Below are positions 34,570-43,026 of a stretch of 64,000 bases of DNA, piece by piece. The position numbers were made by a program, and so were the translations under genes. Source of the stretch: Stenotrophomonas indicatrix (GTDB lineage Bacteria; Pseudomonadota; Gammaproteobacteria; Xanthomonadales; Xanthomonadaceae); NCBI RefSeq assembly GCF_002750975.1, contig NZ_PEJS01000001.1, positions 2,046,001-2,110,000 of the forward strand. Reading direction: 5' to 3'. Numbering within the stretch: the stretch's first letter is position 1; the number at the start of each line of letters is the position of its first letter. Below the pieces are notes generated by a model that was given only the letters and a program-made list of their open reading frames with translations, did no database searches and was not told where the DNA came from.

Positions 34570-36030
34570 TCAGAACGCGCGTTCCCATTTCAGGCTCAGC
34601 AGACTGCGGTCGTGGCTGTACAGCCAGTCCACGTTGCTGTCGATGCGTGCGTAACGCAGGCTCAGGCTGGGGACCAGCCCAGCCACGGCCAGGCGCTCGC
34701 TGCGCACGATGGCGATCAGGTTCTGCTCGCTGTCCTGCCGACGCGCCTCCAGCAACGGGCTCCAGGCATCGTAGTCACGCTCACGCAGCGAGACGAACAC
34801 CGTGGCCGTGGTGCCGCTCCACTGGCGCGCTGCGCCCAGGCGCAGGCCGCGCTGCCGATAGCCATTGGCGGGATCGGCGGCGCTGCTGTCACTCAGGTCG
34901 ACCCCGACAAACACCGTCCAGCGCGGGTTGAGCGCGCGGAACCAGGTGGCATAGATCGCCGCCAGTTCACCGTCGTAGTTGCTGGCCACGCCCTGCTGTC
35001 GATAGCGCTGGCGTTTCCAGTCAGCTTCCAGTTTCAGCAGGCTGCGCGCATCTGCGGCGAACTGCCATTCGCCATGCATGCCGGCACCGCCCTGCAGCGC
35101 GTGGTTGCCGAGTCCCTGGTAATCGTAGCTGGGCGCCAGCAGCAAGGTATGCCGTGCGCTGCGCCAGCTGTAGCCGGCCTGCACGCTGGCATTGAGTTCG
35201 TTGTAGTCGCTGTGCCCACGCCATGCCTGGCCGAACGCCAGCCCGCGCAGGTACAGCCCATGGTGGCCGGCCAACGGCAGGCGTCGTTCCAGGCTGGCGT
35301 CGTAGTCCAGGCCGAACGCTGCCTGTGCATCGGGCAACCGGCGTTCGATGAAGCAGGTGGTGCCGTCACCAAACAGGCAGGTGCGGCTGGCCGAACTGCG
35401 GTTGACGTTGTCGCTCCAGGCGGGGCCGGCGGCGATGCCACCCTTCCAGCGCTGGCGTGCATGCAGGGCCTGCAGGTACCCGTCCACCCGCGTACGCACG
35501 CCCGCCGTTGCAGGGTCGCCGCCATCGATGCCGGCTGCGATCGCCTCGAACAGGGCGATGGCATCGCGGTCGCGCTGGTCTTCGGCATACACACGCGCCA
35601 GTTCCAGCCGCGCCGGCAGGAAGTCCGGCTGCGCGGCGAGCACGGCCTCGTATTCAGCCGCGGCCTTGCCGTGCTGGCCACCCACGCGCGCCAGCGCACC
35701 CTGCGCGTAGTGGCGCAGCAGCGGATCGTTGCCAGGCAGCTCGATGTACTCGGCAAGGAAGGCGGCCGCGGCCTGCCATTGCTGGTGCTGCAGCGCGAGA
35801 TAGAGCGCCTGGCCGAGGTCGTCGACAGTGCGCTCCACGCGGTACTGCTGGCCGTCGAGGGTGATGGTCGGTCGCTCGTGTTCGGCCTGGCGCAGGCGCT
35901 GCTGGTCCTGCTGTTGATGACGCAGCTCGCTGCCCTGCTCGAGCACACGGCGCAGGTCATCCTGCTGCGCGTGGGCAACGTTGAGCGGCCAGACCAGCAG
36001 CAGGACGACAAGAAAGAGAAGGTGGCGCAT
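34570..36030 (-). CDS. Slam outer-membrane exporter (DUF560, surface assembly modulator)
   Basis: 486 residues. After a signal peptide (MRHLLFLVVLLLVWPLNVAHA) an N-terminal TPR-rich domain (about 65-185; GQALYLALQHQQWQAAAAFL, GALARVGGQHGKAAAEYEAV) precedes a C-terminal 14-strand DUF560 barrel ending LLSLKWERAF. Slam proteins move surface lipoproteins or soluble hemophilins across the outer membrane. The partner is the hemophilin-like gene 90 bp upstream on the same strand, and the TonB receptor comes before that. The order receptor-hemophilin-Slam matches hphR-hphA-hsmA of Acinetobacter apart from gene order details. Confidence 0.9.
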   Translation of the reverse strand: MRHLLFLVVLLLVWPLNVAHAQQDDLRRVLEQGSELRHQQQDQQRLRQAEHERPTITLDGQQYRVERTVDDLGQALYLALQHQQWQAAAAFLAEYIELPGNDPLLRHYAQGALARVGGQHGKAAAEYEAVLAAQPDFLPARLELARVYAEDQRDRDAIALFEAIAAGIDGGDPATAGVRTRVDGYLQALHARQRWKGGIAAGPAWSDNVNRSSASRTCLFGDGTTCFIERRLPDAQAAFGLDYDASLERRLPLAGHHGLYLRGLAFGQAWRGHSDYNELNASVQAGYSWRSARHTLLLAPSYDYQGLGNHALQGGAGMHGEWQFAADARSLLKLEADWKRQRYRQQGVASNYDGELAAIYATWFRALNPRWTVFVGVDLSDSSAADPANGYRQRGLRLGAARQWSGTTATVFVSLRERDYDAWSPLLEARRQDSEQNLIAIVRSERLAVAGLVPSLSLRYARIDSNVDWLYSHDRSLLSLKWERAF

Positions 36031-36064
36031 GTTCGATCCGGTTGAAGCACTATCGCGGGCCGAA

Positions 36065-36096
36065 GCAGGGACTGGCGGATCGCGGCTTGTCCCTGC
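36065..36096 (-). promoter_or_regulatory. Intercistronic hairpin between hemophilin-like gene and Slam gene
   Basis: GCAGGGAC (36065-36072) and GTCCCTGC (36089-36096) form a perfect 8-bp stem in the 90-bp gap. There is no T-run. It could stabilise the upstream mRNA or reduce Slam expression relative to its secreted substrate. Confidence 0.45.
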
Positions 36097-36120
36097 CCTG
36101 CCCCGTCAGGGGCGTGGCGA

Positions 36121-36885
36121 TCAGTTCTTGCTGCCGCCGAAGGCGGTGTCGTACTGGCTGTTGCCGGCGAAGGTGGCGATGCCGGCCAGGGTGGCGGCGT
36201 TGGCACCGAAGAACTGGCCCTGGGTGCTGCCCGACACCGAGCCGTTGGCCACGGCCGTGCCTGCGAAGGACGCATTGGCGCTGTTGATGGCAGCGTTGAC
36301 GCCCACGGTCAGGCCGCCACCGGCGATCTGGCCGCGCAGGGTGCCGGCACCGAAGTCGGCGCGGAACGCACCGGTCAGCAGGTTGCTGCCGTTGAACTTG
36401 TTCAGGCCCGCCACGCTGTAGGTGGCCACGCCTGCCGGCAACGTGGTGCCTGCACGGTCACCAGCGAAATAGACCTGGCGGTTGTTGAAGCCACCGGCGG
36501 TGCCATCCTTGGACCATTCACCAAACCAGACATCGCCGCTGCCCACCTTGACGAAGTTGAAGTGGCCCATGCCGGCGTGGTTGCCCGGGGTGCCGGTGAT
36601 CGGCATGGCCAGGGTGCGCACGGTGGTGCCGTTGACGGTGGTGGGTGCCGAATAGGCGCTCAGGCCCTGGAAGTCCACGCGGGTGCCACCGGACACGGTG
36701 CCGACGCCGATGCCGGCCTTGCCAGCGACGTGCGGGCCACCGTTGACCTGCGATTCGCCGACGTTGACGTTCAACTGCGGATCGGTGACGGCGCTGGCGG
36801 CGCCGACGATATCGGCAGCGTGGGCGGCACCGGCCAGGGCCAGGGTGGCGGCCACGGTGAGCAGGGAGCGGGAGAACATTTTCAT
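36121..36885 (-). CDS. Hemophilin-like secreted protein, Slam substrate
   Basis: 254 residues. ATG 36885 follows AAGGAG and opens a signal peptide (MKMFSRSLLTVAATLALAGAAHA) that lacks a lipobox, so the protein is released rather than lipidated. An N-terminal handle domain (about 24-150) is followed by a C-terminal 8-strand barrel of the TbpB type. The barrel has LPAGVATYSVAGLNKFNGSN, FRADFGAGTLRGQIAG and GSVSGSTQGQFFGANAATLAGIA, the last being the usual signature of Slam-dependent proteins. Characterised relatives bind haem and feed it to a TonB receptor. Only two Met residues lie in the mature handle, and His ligands are few (PHVAGKAG, NHAGMGHFN), so the haem site needs testing. Confidence 0.82.
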   Translation of the reverse strand: MKMFSRSLLTVAATLALAGAAHAADIVGAASAVTDPQLNVNVGESQVNGGPHVAGKAGIGVGTVSGGTRVDFQGLSAYSAPTTVNGTTVRTLAMPITGTPGNHAGMGHFNFVKVGSGDVWFGEWSKDGTAGGFNNRQVYFAGDRAGTTLPAGVATYSVAGLNKFNGSNLLTGAFRADFGAGTLRGQIAGGGLTVGVNAAINSANASFAGTAVANGSVSGSTQGQFFGANAATLAGIATFAGNSQYDTAFGGSKN

Positions 36886-36941
36886 GGAAAAACTCCTTGG
36901 ATTGAGGGAACTACAGGTACAACGCTTGAATTGGTGAGGCG

Positions 36942-39900
36942 TCAGAAGCGCGCGGTGACTGCGAGCTTGAGGGTGCGACCGGGCGCCGGCAGCGTGGAGC
37001 GCGTGGCCGGGTCGACGTAGTAGCGGTTGCCGAGATTGCTGCCGACCAGTTCGACGCTGGCGTGGTCGTTGAAGCGCCAGCGCGCATAGGCATCCACCGT
37101 GGTGATGTTTCCCCAGGTGAACGGCACGTTCTGCCACAGCAGGCTGCTACCGCCGGCCAGCAAGCGGTCGCGGTAGGCCTGCAGGTCCGGGTTGTGGTGA
37201 CGCCGGTAGTGCACGATGCGGCTGCCCAGTTCCAGCCGCTCGTCGAACAGGCGGGTGCCCAGCGACAGGTTCACCGACAGCTTCGGCACGGCCTGGGTCA
37301 GCAAGTAACCACCGATGAAGCCATCCTGCACGCAGTTGGGCACCAGGCCACGGTTGGCATCCAGCTGCACTGCGGTGCTTTCGTCGCACACTTTGTTTTC
37401 AAGGGTGCGGGCGATGCCCAGGTCGCTGAAGAAGCGACGGTTGTCGAAGCGCGCCTGCAGCTCAATGCCGCGCAGGGTCTGCTTGTCGATGTTGTCGAAC
37501 AGGAAATACGCATCGCGCTCGATCACATCGCGGGTTTTCTGTACGTAGTAGCTGAGCTTTACGTCCGCATCGGCGGTGCCGTCGAACAGCGCAGAGAGGT
37601 TGTGCACATAACCCAGCTCGTAGTTGTAAGCGTGTTCGGGCTTGAGCGGATACAGCGGATTGAGGCTGCTGGAAAACGCGATGGTGCTTTCGAACATGCT
37701 GGGGAAGCGCTTGGCCTCGGTGTAGCGGGCATACAGGCGCGCAGCAGGCGAGAAATGCACGGTGGCCGCGAACGTGGGCAGCCAGGCATGGTCGCGGCGG
37801 CGGCTGTTGTGCGCCTGCACGGCCTGCCCCTGCACGGCGTTCTGCACCCGGCAGGTCTGGTCGGTACCGAGCACCATCGGCAGCAACCCGGGGATGGCGG
37901 CCACCTGGCCGTTGAGGCACGGGTTGCTGGCTCGCGTGTAATTGCCATCGGCATCCGCTGCCCAGGCGATGCTGTGCTCCACCGGCACCGGCGTTTCGTA
38001 CTTGCTCAGCAGGTTCTTCAGCAGGTCGTCGACCAGCGAGCCCATGCCGATGCTTTCCCAGAACTCACGCTCCGATTCGATCGCATCGATCTCTCCCTGC
38101 AGGCTGGCGGGGCGTGGTGGCAGCTCATTGACCCTGTAGCGCGCCTCCTTGCTGCCGACACTGCGGGTCAGCAGCTCCGGATGCGCCTGCAGGAAGTCGT
38201 CGAACGCCCAGTAGCGGCTGTAGCGCACACCGGCGTTGAGGGTAAGGAACTCGACCGGCCGCCATTCCAGGCTCAGGTAGCCCTCGCCTTCCTGGCGCCG
38301 ACCGGCGCGTGGGTACATGCGCCAGCCGTCGGTTACGCCGAAGTACGGATCGCCCGAGCGCAGTGTTTCGTACTGCCAGTTGCCACCCACGGTCAGGTCA
38401 AGCGTGGAATGCAGGCCGAAGCGGTTGCTCAGGGTCAGCCCGGTACGGTCGTTGCGGGCATTGGCCAGGGCGGTGTTGCGCAGGATCGGACTGCGGCTGG
38501 AATCCCAATCGGGGTTGCCCGAGGCGAAGTTGGGGAAGCCACCAGCGGTGTAGGTATCGCTGTTGGTTTCAGTTCGCCACAGGTTGGCGCGCAGGTCGAG
38601 CCAACGACTGCCGGCCGGCTGCCAGCGGTATTCCAGGTTCCAGGCATCGGAATCAACCCGGCTGAGCGGCCACTGGATGCGCCCGTAATCCGGTGCGGAC
38701 AGGATGCGCGAGGGCATGATCTCGCCATAGTGCGAAAGCGTGTGCCGCCAGGTGGCCTTGAGCTGCTGGTCGTCGGTGATCTGCCAGGTGGCCTTCAGCA
38801 GCCACGACTCCTGTTCGCTGGACGTGTTGGGCACTTCATCACCCGGCTTGAAGTAGCGCGCCAGCGTGGTGATGTAGTCGATGCCCTGGTATTCGTACTG
38901 CTCGCGCGGGTCCTGGTCGTAGTACGCACTGCCCTTGCTGCCGGAGAAATAGTTGCCGCGCTTGCGCCACGCGTAGGCGCCCATCACGTCCACCCGCTCA
39001 CCGCGCCAGCCCAGCGCCAGGCGCCAGGCCTGGTCATCGCCATCGAACGGGTTGTCACCACTGCGCGATTTCACTGGCACCACCAGGGTGCGGTCAGCAT
39101 AGGGCGAGGCCGGCGATGACTGCGGAAACCCCTCCACCGTGCGGTAGTCCTCGCCGGTGTGCAGCCGTGGCAGGCGCGGCGAGACCGCATTGCTGCTGCC
39201 TTCGATCTTCAGCTCCCCGCCGAAGCGCTCGCCGGCCGGCACGATGTCGTCGACGTCGAGGGTCTTGATGACCATCGCTCCGCCGATACCGCTGTGTACA
39301 TCGCGCACCAACGCTGGCCCCTTGATGACCTGGATGCCACCAATCAGGTTGGGATCGATGTAGTTGCGGTTGCTGACGCCGTTGTAGCCCCGCCATACGG
39401 TCAGTGCCTGCTCGCCGCCGTCGATGCTGACCGGCACCCGCCCCGGCCCCTGGATGCCGCGGATGTTGAGGTCCAGCGCGCCGCTGTTGCGGGCGTCGCC
39501 GCTGAACACACCGACCAGGTCCTTGACCACGTCGGCCGGGTTGGCGCCGCGATAGCGCTCCACCCGGTCGCGACCGGAATAGGCCGTGCTCAGGTCGAGC
39601 GCGAACACGTCGTCGTATCCCCAACGATCACGTGTTTCGCCGCCGTCGGCCTGCAGGCGCCCGCCCACCTTCAGCGTGTCGGTGACCACCACCCCGCCGT
39701 CATCGGCGGCGGCCTGCAGGGTCCAGGTACCGCCCGGCTCCTGCTGCGCGCGCAGGCCACTGCCCTGCAGCAACTGGTCCAGTGCCTCGGTGGGGCTGTA
39801 CTGGCCCTGCACTGCGCGCGAGCGCCGCCCTTCCACCAGATCGCTGCGGAACACCACCTGCACCTGCGACTGGCGACCGAAGCTGCGCACTGCGTCGGCC

Positions 39901-40052
39901 AGGGCTTGTTCGGGGATGGCATACGCGCGCACGGAGGCGGTAGCGGCCTGGGCGCGGGCGGGCGGCGCCCAAGCGAAGGGAACCAGTGCCGTGGCGATGG
40001 CCAGGGCGAGGATGGTGGCGCGGCGATGACGGGCGGATGCCGGGAACGGCAT
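36942..40052 (-). CDS. TonB-dependent receptor with N-terminal STN signalling domain
   Basis: 1036 residues; start MPFPASARHRRATILALAIA with GAGGAG 9 nt upstream. After the signal peptide the STN domain (about 35-105: YAIPEQALADAVRSFGRQSQ, GQYSPTEALDQLLQGSGL) contacts FecR in the periplasm. A TonB-box region (GVVVTDTLKV), a plug (RYRGANPADVVKDLVGVFSG, IRGIQGPGRVPVSIDGGEQA) and a 22-strand barrel ending RTLKLAVTARF follow. The NPxDVxKxxxGVxSG plug style is common in haem and haemoprotein receptors. It lies between FecI/FecR genes and the hemophilin-Slam pair, so it is probably the inner partner that takes haem from the secreted protein and reports occupancy to FecR. Confidence 0.93.
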   Translation of the reverse strand: MPFPASARHRRATILALAIATALVPFAWAPPARAQAATASVRAYAIPEQALADAVRSFGRQSQVQVVFRSDLVEGRRSRAVQGQYSPTEALDQLLQGSGLRAQQEPGGTWTLQAAADDGGVVVTDTLKVGGRLQADGGETRDRWGYDDVFALDLSTAYSGRDRVERYRGANPADVVKDLVGVFSGDARNSGALDLNIRGIQGPGRVPVSIDGGEQALTVWRGYNGVSNRNYIDPNLIGGIQVIKGPALVRDVHSGIGGAMVIKTLDVDDIVPAGERFGGELKIEGSSNAVSPRLPRLHTGEDYRTVEGFPQSSPASPYADRTLVVPVKSRSGDNPFDGDDQAWRLALGWRGERVDVMGAYAWRKRGNYFSGSKGSAYYDQDPREQYEYQGIDYITTLARYFKPGDEVPNTSSEQESWLLKATWQITDDQQLKATWRHTLSHYGEIMPSRILSAPDYGRIQWPLSRVDSDAWNLEYRWQPAGSRWLDLRANLWRTETNSDTYTAGGFPNFASGNPDWDSSRSPILRNTALANARNDRTGLTLSNRFGLHSTLDLTVGGNWQYETLRSGDPYFGVTDGWRMYPRAGRRQEGEGYLSLEWRPVEFLTLNAGVRYSRYWAFDDFLQAHPELLTRSVGSKEARYRVNELPPRPASLQGEIDAIESEREFWESIGMGSLVDDLLKNLLSKYETPVPVEHSIAWAADADGNYTRASNPCLNGQVAAIPGLLPMVLGTDQTCRVQNAVQGQAVQAHNSRRRDHAWLPTFAATVHFSPAARLYARYTEAKRFPSMFESTIAFSSSLNPLYPLKPEHAYNYELGYVHNLSALFDGTADADVKLSYYVQKTRDVIERDAYFLFDNIDKQTLRGIELQARFDNRRFFSDLGIARTLENKVCDESTAVQLDANRGLVPNCVQDGFIGGYLLTQAVPKLSVNLSLGTRLFDERLELGSRIVHYRRHHNPDLQAYRDRLLAGGSSLLWQNVPFTWGNITTVDAYARWRFNDHASVELVGSNLGNRYYVDPATRSTLPAPGRTLKLAVTARF

Positions 40053-40204
40053 GAACGGTGACTCCTCAAGGTGGCGGGACCGTGCGCACGTCGGGTGCAC
40101 GCGGTTCGGTTGGCTTGAGAAGAAACGCGGTTTCGCTCTGGCTATACCACTAGAGACAAGGTGGGATCGGATCTGCCCACGGTTTTTCTTGTTGATCGAC
40201 AGAT

Positions 40205-40263
40205 CATCCACGCATGGCGTGGATCTACCATGCACCCGAGTAGATCCACGCCATGCGTGGATG
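40205..40263. repeat. Inverted pair of SMAG palindromes inside the haem cluster
   Basis: CATCCACGCATGGCGTGGATC-TAC (40205-40228) faces GTAG-ATCCACGCCATGCGTGG-ATG (40240-40263) with an 11-bp spacer; the two are complementary over their whole length. The pair sits between fecR and the receptor gene, the only break in an otherwise tight minus-strand cluster. It may separate the regulator transcript from the structural one. Confidence 0.85.
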
Positions 40264-40287
40264 AACCCACGCGCTACCCCCGTGGCA

Positions 40288-41241
40288 TCACCACACCAAC
40301 AACGCGCCGCCAGGCAAGCGCTGGCTGCGCAGACCGGCCTGCTGGGCCACTGCGGCAATCGCCGCATCCGGCTGCTGCAGATGGAACAACCCACTCACCG
40401 CCACCTGCGCGCCCTGGCCGCGCAGAACCCAGACCGGCGCACGCCGATAGCGGGCAAGGCGCTCGATCGCCTGTTGCGCAGGCAGATCATCAATGACGAT
40501 ATCGCCGCGTCGCCACGGTGCGATGGCCTCCACATCGGCCAGCTGCAACGGCTGCAGCCAGCGGCCATCACGGAACGCGCGTGCCTGCCCCGCCTGCAGC
40601 CGCTGCGCGGCGACATGACCCGGCCTGATCTCCACTTCGCCCTGGCTGACCTCGGTGGTCACCACGGCATCCTGCAGTGCAACGCTGAACGCCGTGCCGA
40701 TGTCACGGATCTCGCCACCGCCGGCCTCCACCCGGAACGGTCGTGCTTCGTGCGCCACCTGGAACCAGGCCCTGCCACGCAGCAACTGCAGGCGGCGCTG
40801 GCCGGCGCTGAAATCAAGCGCCAGCGCGCTGCCTGCATCCAATATGGCAGTGCTGCCATCCTGCAGCTGCACCGTGCGCGGCGCGTTGTCGCTGCGCACG
40901 TCGCTGCGGACCAGCAGCCACGCGTGCGGCGCCGCTGTTACCGAAAGCAGCAGCACCGCCGCACTGGCCAGCAGCCAAGGCACTCGACGACGCGGCTGCA
41001 GGGGCCGTAGCGCGGGTTCGGCTGTCAGCTCCGGAAGCGCAGCCAGGACATCCGGGCCGGCGGCATCCAGGCCTTGCCAGAAGGCCTGTTGCTGGCGCCA
41101 GGCATCGGCATGCCGGGGATCGGCCTGCAGCCAACGTCGCAGGGCGCGTTGCTGGCGCTCCGGCAACCGGCCCGCATTGCACCGTATCACCCAGCGCAAC
41201 GCCTGCCTGGCCTGATGCGGCGAGGGTATGGACGTAGTCAT
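40288..41241 (-). CDS. FecR-family anti-sigma regulator
   Basis: 317 residues from MTTSIPSPHQARQALRW. An N-terminal cytoplasmic DUF4880 domain (ERQQRALRRWLQADPRHADAW) binds the sigma factor. One membrane helix (VPWLLASAAVLLLSVTAAPHAWLL, about 88-111) is followed by a periplasmic FecR domain (QLQDGSTAILDAGSALALDF, EIRDIGTAFSVALQDAVVTTEV). The C-terminal STN-like tail (VIDDLPAQQAIERLARYRRA) meets the receptor. It converts receptor occupancy into release of the ECF sigma factor encoded 82 bp upstream. Confidence 0.93.
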   Translation of the reverse strand: MTTSIPSPHQARQALRWVIRCNAGRLPERQQRALRRWLQADPRHADAWRQQQAFWQGLDAAGPDVLAALPELTAEPALRPLQPRRRVPWLLASAAVLLLSVTAAPHAWLLVRSDVRSDNAPRTVQLQDGSTAILDAGSALALDFSAGQRRLQLLRGRAWFQVAHEARPFRVEAGGGEIRDIGTAFSVALQDAVVTTEVSQGEVEIRPGHVAAQRLQAGQARAFRDGRWLQPLQLADVEAIAPWRRGDIVIDDLPAQQAIERLARYRRAPVWVLRGQGAQVAVSGLFHLQQPDAAIAAVAQQAGLRSQRLPGGALLVW

Positions 41242-41323
41242 GATTGTGGCCTGCGGCACCACCAACGGGTGCGCCTTACAGTTGAGACAACGGCGAGCGG
41301 CATCTGCCCACAGCACATGCCGG

Positions 41324-41827
41324 TCATGCGCGGCTTCCCCGCTGGTGCTGCTGGATGAGCAGGGCCGCGCGCAGCACGTACTTGCCCACCACGCTCTTGG
41401 AAATACCCAGGCGCTCGGCGATCTCGCGTTCGCTCAGCCCCAGGTAGCGGTTGAGCACGAAGCACTCGCGCACCTGCGGCGGCAGCGCCAGGATGGTCTG
41501 GCTGATCTCGCGCAGCTGGGCCTGGTCCAGCGCCTGCGCCTGGCCATCAGTGCTGGCATCGGCCAGGTCGCTGGCGTACTCCGCCATCGCCCGCCGTTCG
41601 CGTGCGTCGGCCTGGCTGCGGTTGAGCGCGTGGTGGTAGGCCATGCGGTACAGATACCCGCGCGGTTCCAGGATCGGCGGATCGCCGGGCACGCTGCTGG
41701 CCTTCAGATAAAGGTTCTGCAGGGTGTCCTCGGTACTGGCCGGGTCGAGGTAGCGGGCAATGAAGCGGGACAACGCACGGCGCTCGCGGATCAACAGCTC
41801 GATCAGCGCCAGGGCATTGGGAGACAT
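41324..41827 (-). CDS. ECF sigma factor, FecI type
   Basis: 167 residues. Region 2 is ALSRFIARYLDPASTEDTLQNLYLK (about 20-45) with LEPRGYLYRMAYHHALNR; region 4 is ALPPQVRECFVLNRYLGLSEREIAERLGISKSVVGKYV (about 115-152). The internal ATG at 41827 is chosen because 81 upstream codons look untranslated. The ribosome site is poor, and a hairpin (CCGGACCG at 41839-41846 with CGGTCCGG at 41870-41877) lies just upstream and could limit translation. It should direct transcription of the receptor-hemophilin-Slam genes when the receptor is loaded. Confidence 0.9.
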   Translation of the reverse strand: MSPNALALIELLIRERRALSRFIARYLDPASTEDTLQNLYLKASSVPGDPPILEPRGYLYRMAYHHALNRSQADARERRAMAEYASDLADASTDGQAQALDQAQLREISQTILALPPQVRECFVLNRYLGLSEREIAERLGISKSVVGKYVLRAALLIQQHQRGSRA

Positions 41828-41949
41828 AAGTGCCAAGGCCGGACCGGGGAATGATGGGCGTGATGGCGACGGTCCGGACCGGGAGTGTAGGCGGCAACCG
41901 CCGATCCTGCACCCCCGGTCATCCGCCACGCTGCACGCACGGCATGGAT

Positions 41950-42876
41950 CTACGGCTCTTCCAGCGCCTCGAAACGCTCGGCCAGATAGTCGATCAACGC
42001 GCGTACCGCCGGCAGCAGGCCGCGCCGCGACGGGAACACCGCATGCACGATGCCGTGCCTGGGCTGCCACTGCGGCAGGATCGGCACCAGCGCGCCGCTG
42101 GCCAGTTCGTCGGTGATCATCATCCGCGGCAGCATCAGCACGCCGACACCCGCCACCGCCGCACTGCGCAGGGCGATCATGTCATCGCTGACCAGCCGCG
42201 GGCGGTGGTGCACGCTGGCCTGCACCTGCTCAGGCCCGGCGTATTCCCAGGCATGCACCTGGGCGGGCGATGCCAGGTCCACGGTCGGCATCATCGCCAG
42301 ATCAGCCGGCACTTTCGGCGTACCCATGCGCTTGAGCAAGGCCGGGCTGGCAGCGGTGCACCAGATGCGGCGGGCCAGCACACGCACCACCAGATCGCTG
42401 TCCTCCAGCGGTGGCGGGCGCACGCGGATGGCCACATCCACGCCCTCGCCCACCACGTCCACGCGCCGGTTGGTGGCATCCAGCTGCAGGGTCACCTGCG
42501 GATGCAGGGCCAGGAAGTCAGCCAGCATGGCGCCAATGCGCGCGTGCAGCAGTGCGATCGGACAGGCCAGCCGCAGGGTGCCCCGTGGCTCGGCACGCGA
42601 CAGCGCGATGGCCTCCTCGGCCGCTTCGGCCTCCACCAGCATCGCCTTGCAGTGCCGGTAGTAGTCCTGGCCGATCTCGGTGACCGAGAAGCGGCGGGTG
42701 GAACGTTGGATCAGGCGGACACCCAGCCGTTCCTCCAGCAGGGCGATGCGGCGGCTGAGCTTGGACTTGGGCATCGCCAGCGCGCGCCCGGCCTGCGAGA
42801 AGCCGCCATGCTCGACCACCATGGCGAAGTAGAACAGGTCGTTCAGATCGCAGCGGCGGATGTCGGCGATGAACAC
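41950..42876 (-). CDS. LysR-family regulator divergent from pirin gene
   Basis: 308 residues. The GTG start at 42876 is preferred over the longer frame because AGGAG lies 8 nt before it and it gives the natural N-terminus FIADIRRCDLNDLFYFAMVV. The HTH is GGFSQAGRALAMPKSKLSRRIALLEERLGV, followed by a LysR sensor domain. This group of LysR proteins is commonly encoded opposite pirin genes and represses them. The 150-bp divergent gap holds the palindrome CGGCA-N5-TGCCG. Confidence 0.92.
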   Translation of the reverse strand: MFIADIRRCDLNDLFYFAMVVEHGGFSQAGRALAMPKSKLSRRIALLEERLGVRLIQRSTRRFSVTEIGQDYYRHCKAMLVEAEAAEEAIALSRAEPRGTLRLACPIALLHARIGAMLADFLALHPQVTLQLDATNRRVDVVGEGVDVAIRVRPPPLEDSDLVVRVLARRIWCTAASPALLKRMGTPKVPADLAMMPTVDLASPAQVHAWEYAGPEQVQASVHHRPRLVSDDMIALRSAAVAGVGVLMLPRMMITDELASGALVPILPQWQPRHGIVHAVFPSRRGLLPAVRALIDYLAERFEALEEP

Positions 42877-42933
42877 GGGACGATCTCCTGCGGCCCTTGC
42901 CGGGCCTGCATCGTTCACGAAATAGGACTATGA

Positions 42934-42948
42934 CGGCAAATTCTGCCG
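42934..42948. promoter_or_regulatory. Candidate LysR operator in lysR-pirin gap
   Basis: CGGCA and TGCCG around a 5-bp centre AATTC, lying midway between the divergent starts. Symmetry and place fit a LysR recognition site; not tested. Confidence 0.55.
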
Positions 42949-43026
42949 ACTACCGGGGCCATTGTCACGTCGATATCGTCTCCGCAACGAAAAACAGCGA
43001 CCGGTTGCCCCGGTCAGGAGATCGCC

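Noticed and set aside
40053..40287. Fur box in the haem-receptor promoter
   Set aside because: I searched by eye for GATAATGAT-type symmetry in the receptor and sigma-factor leaders and found none; only a SMAG pair is evident.
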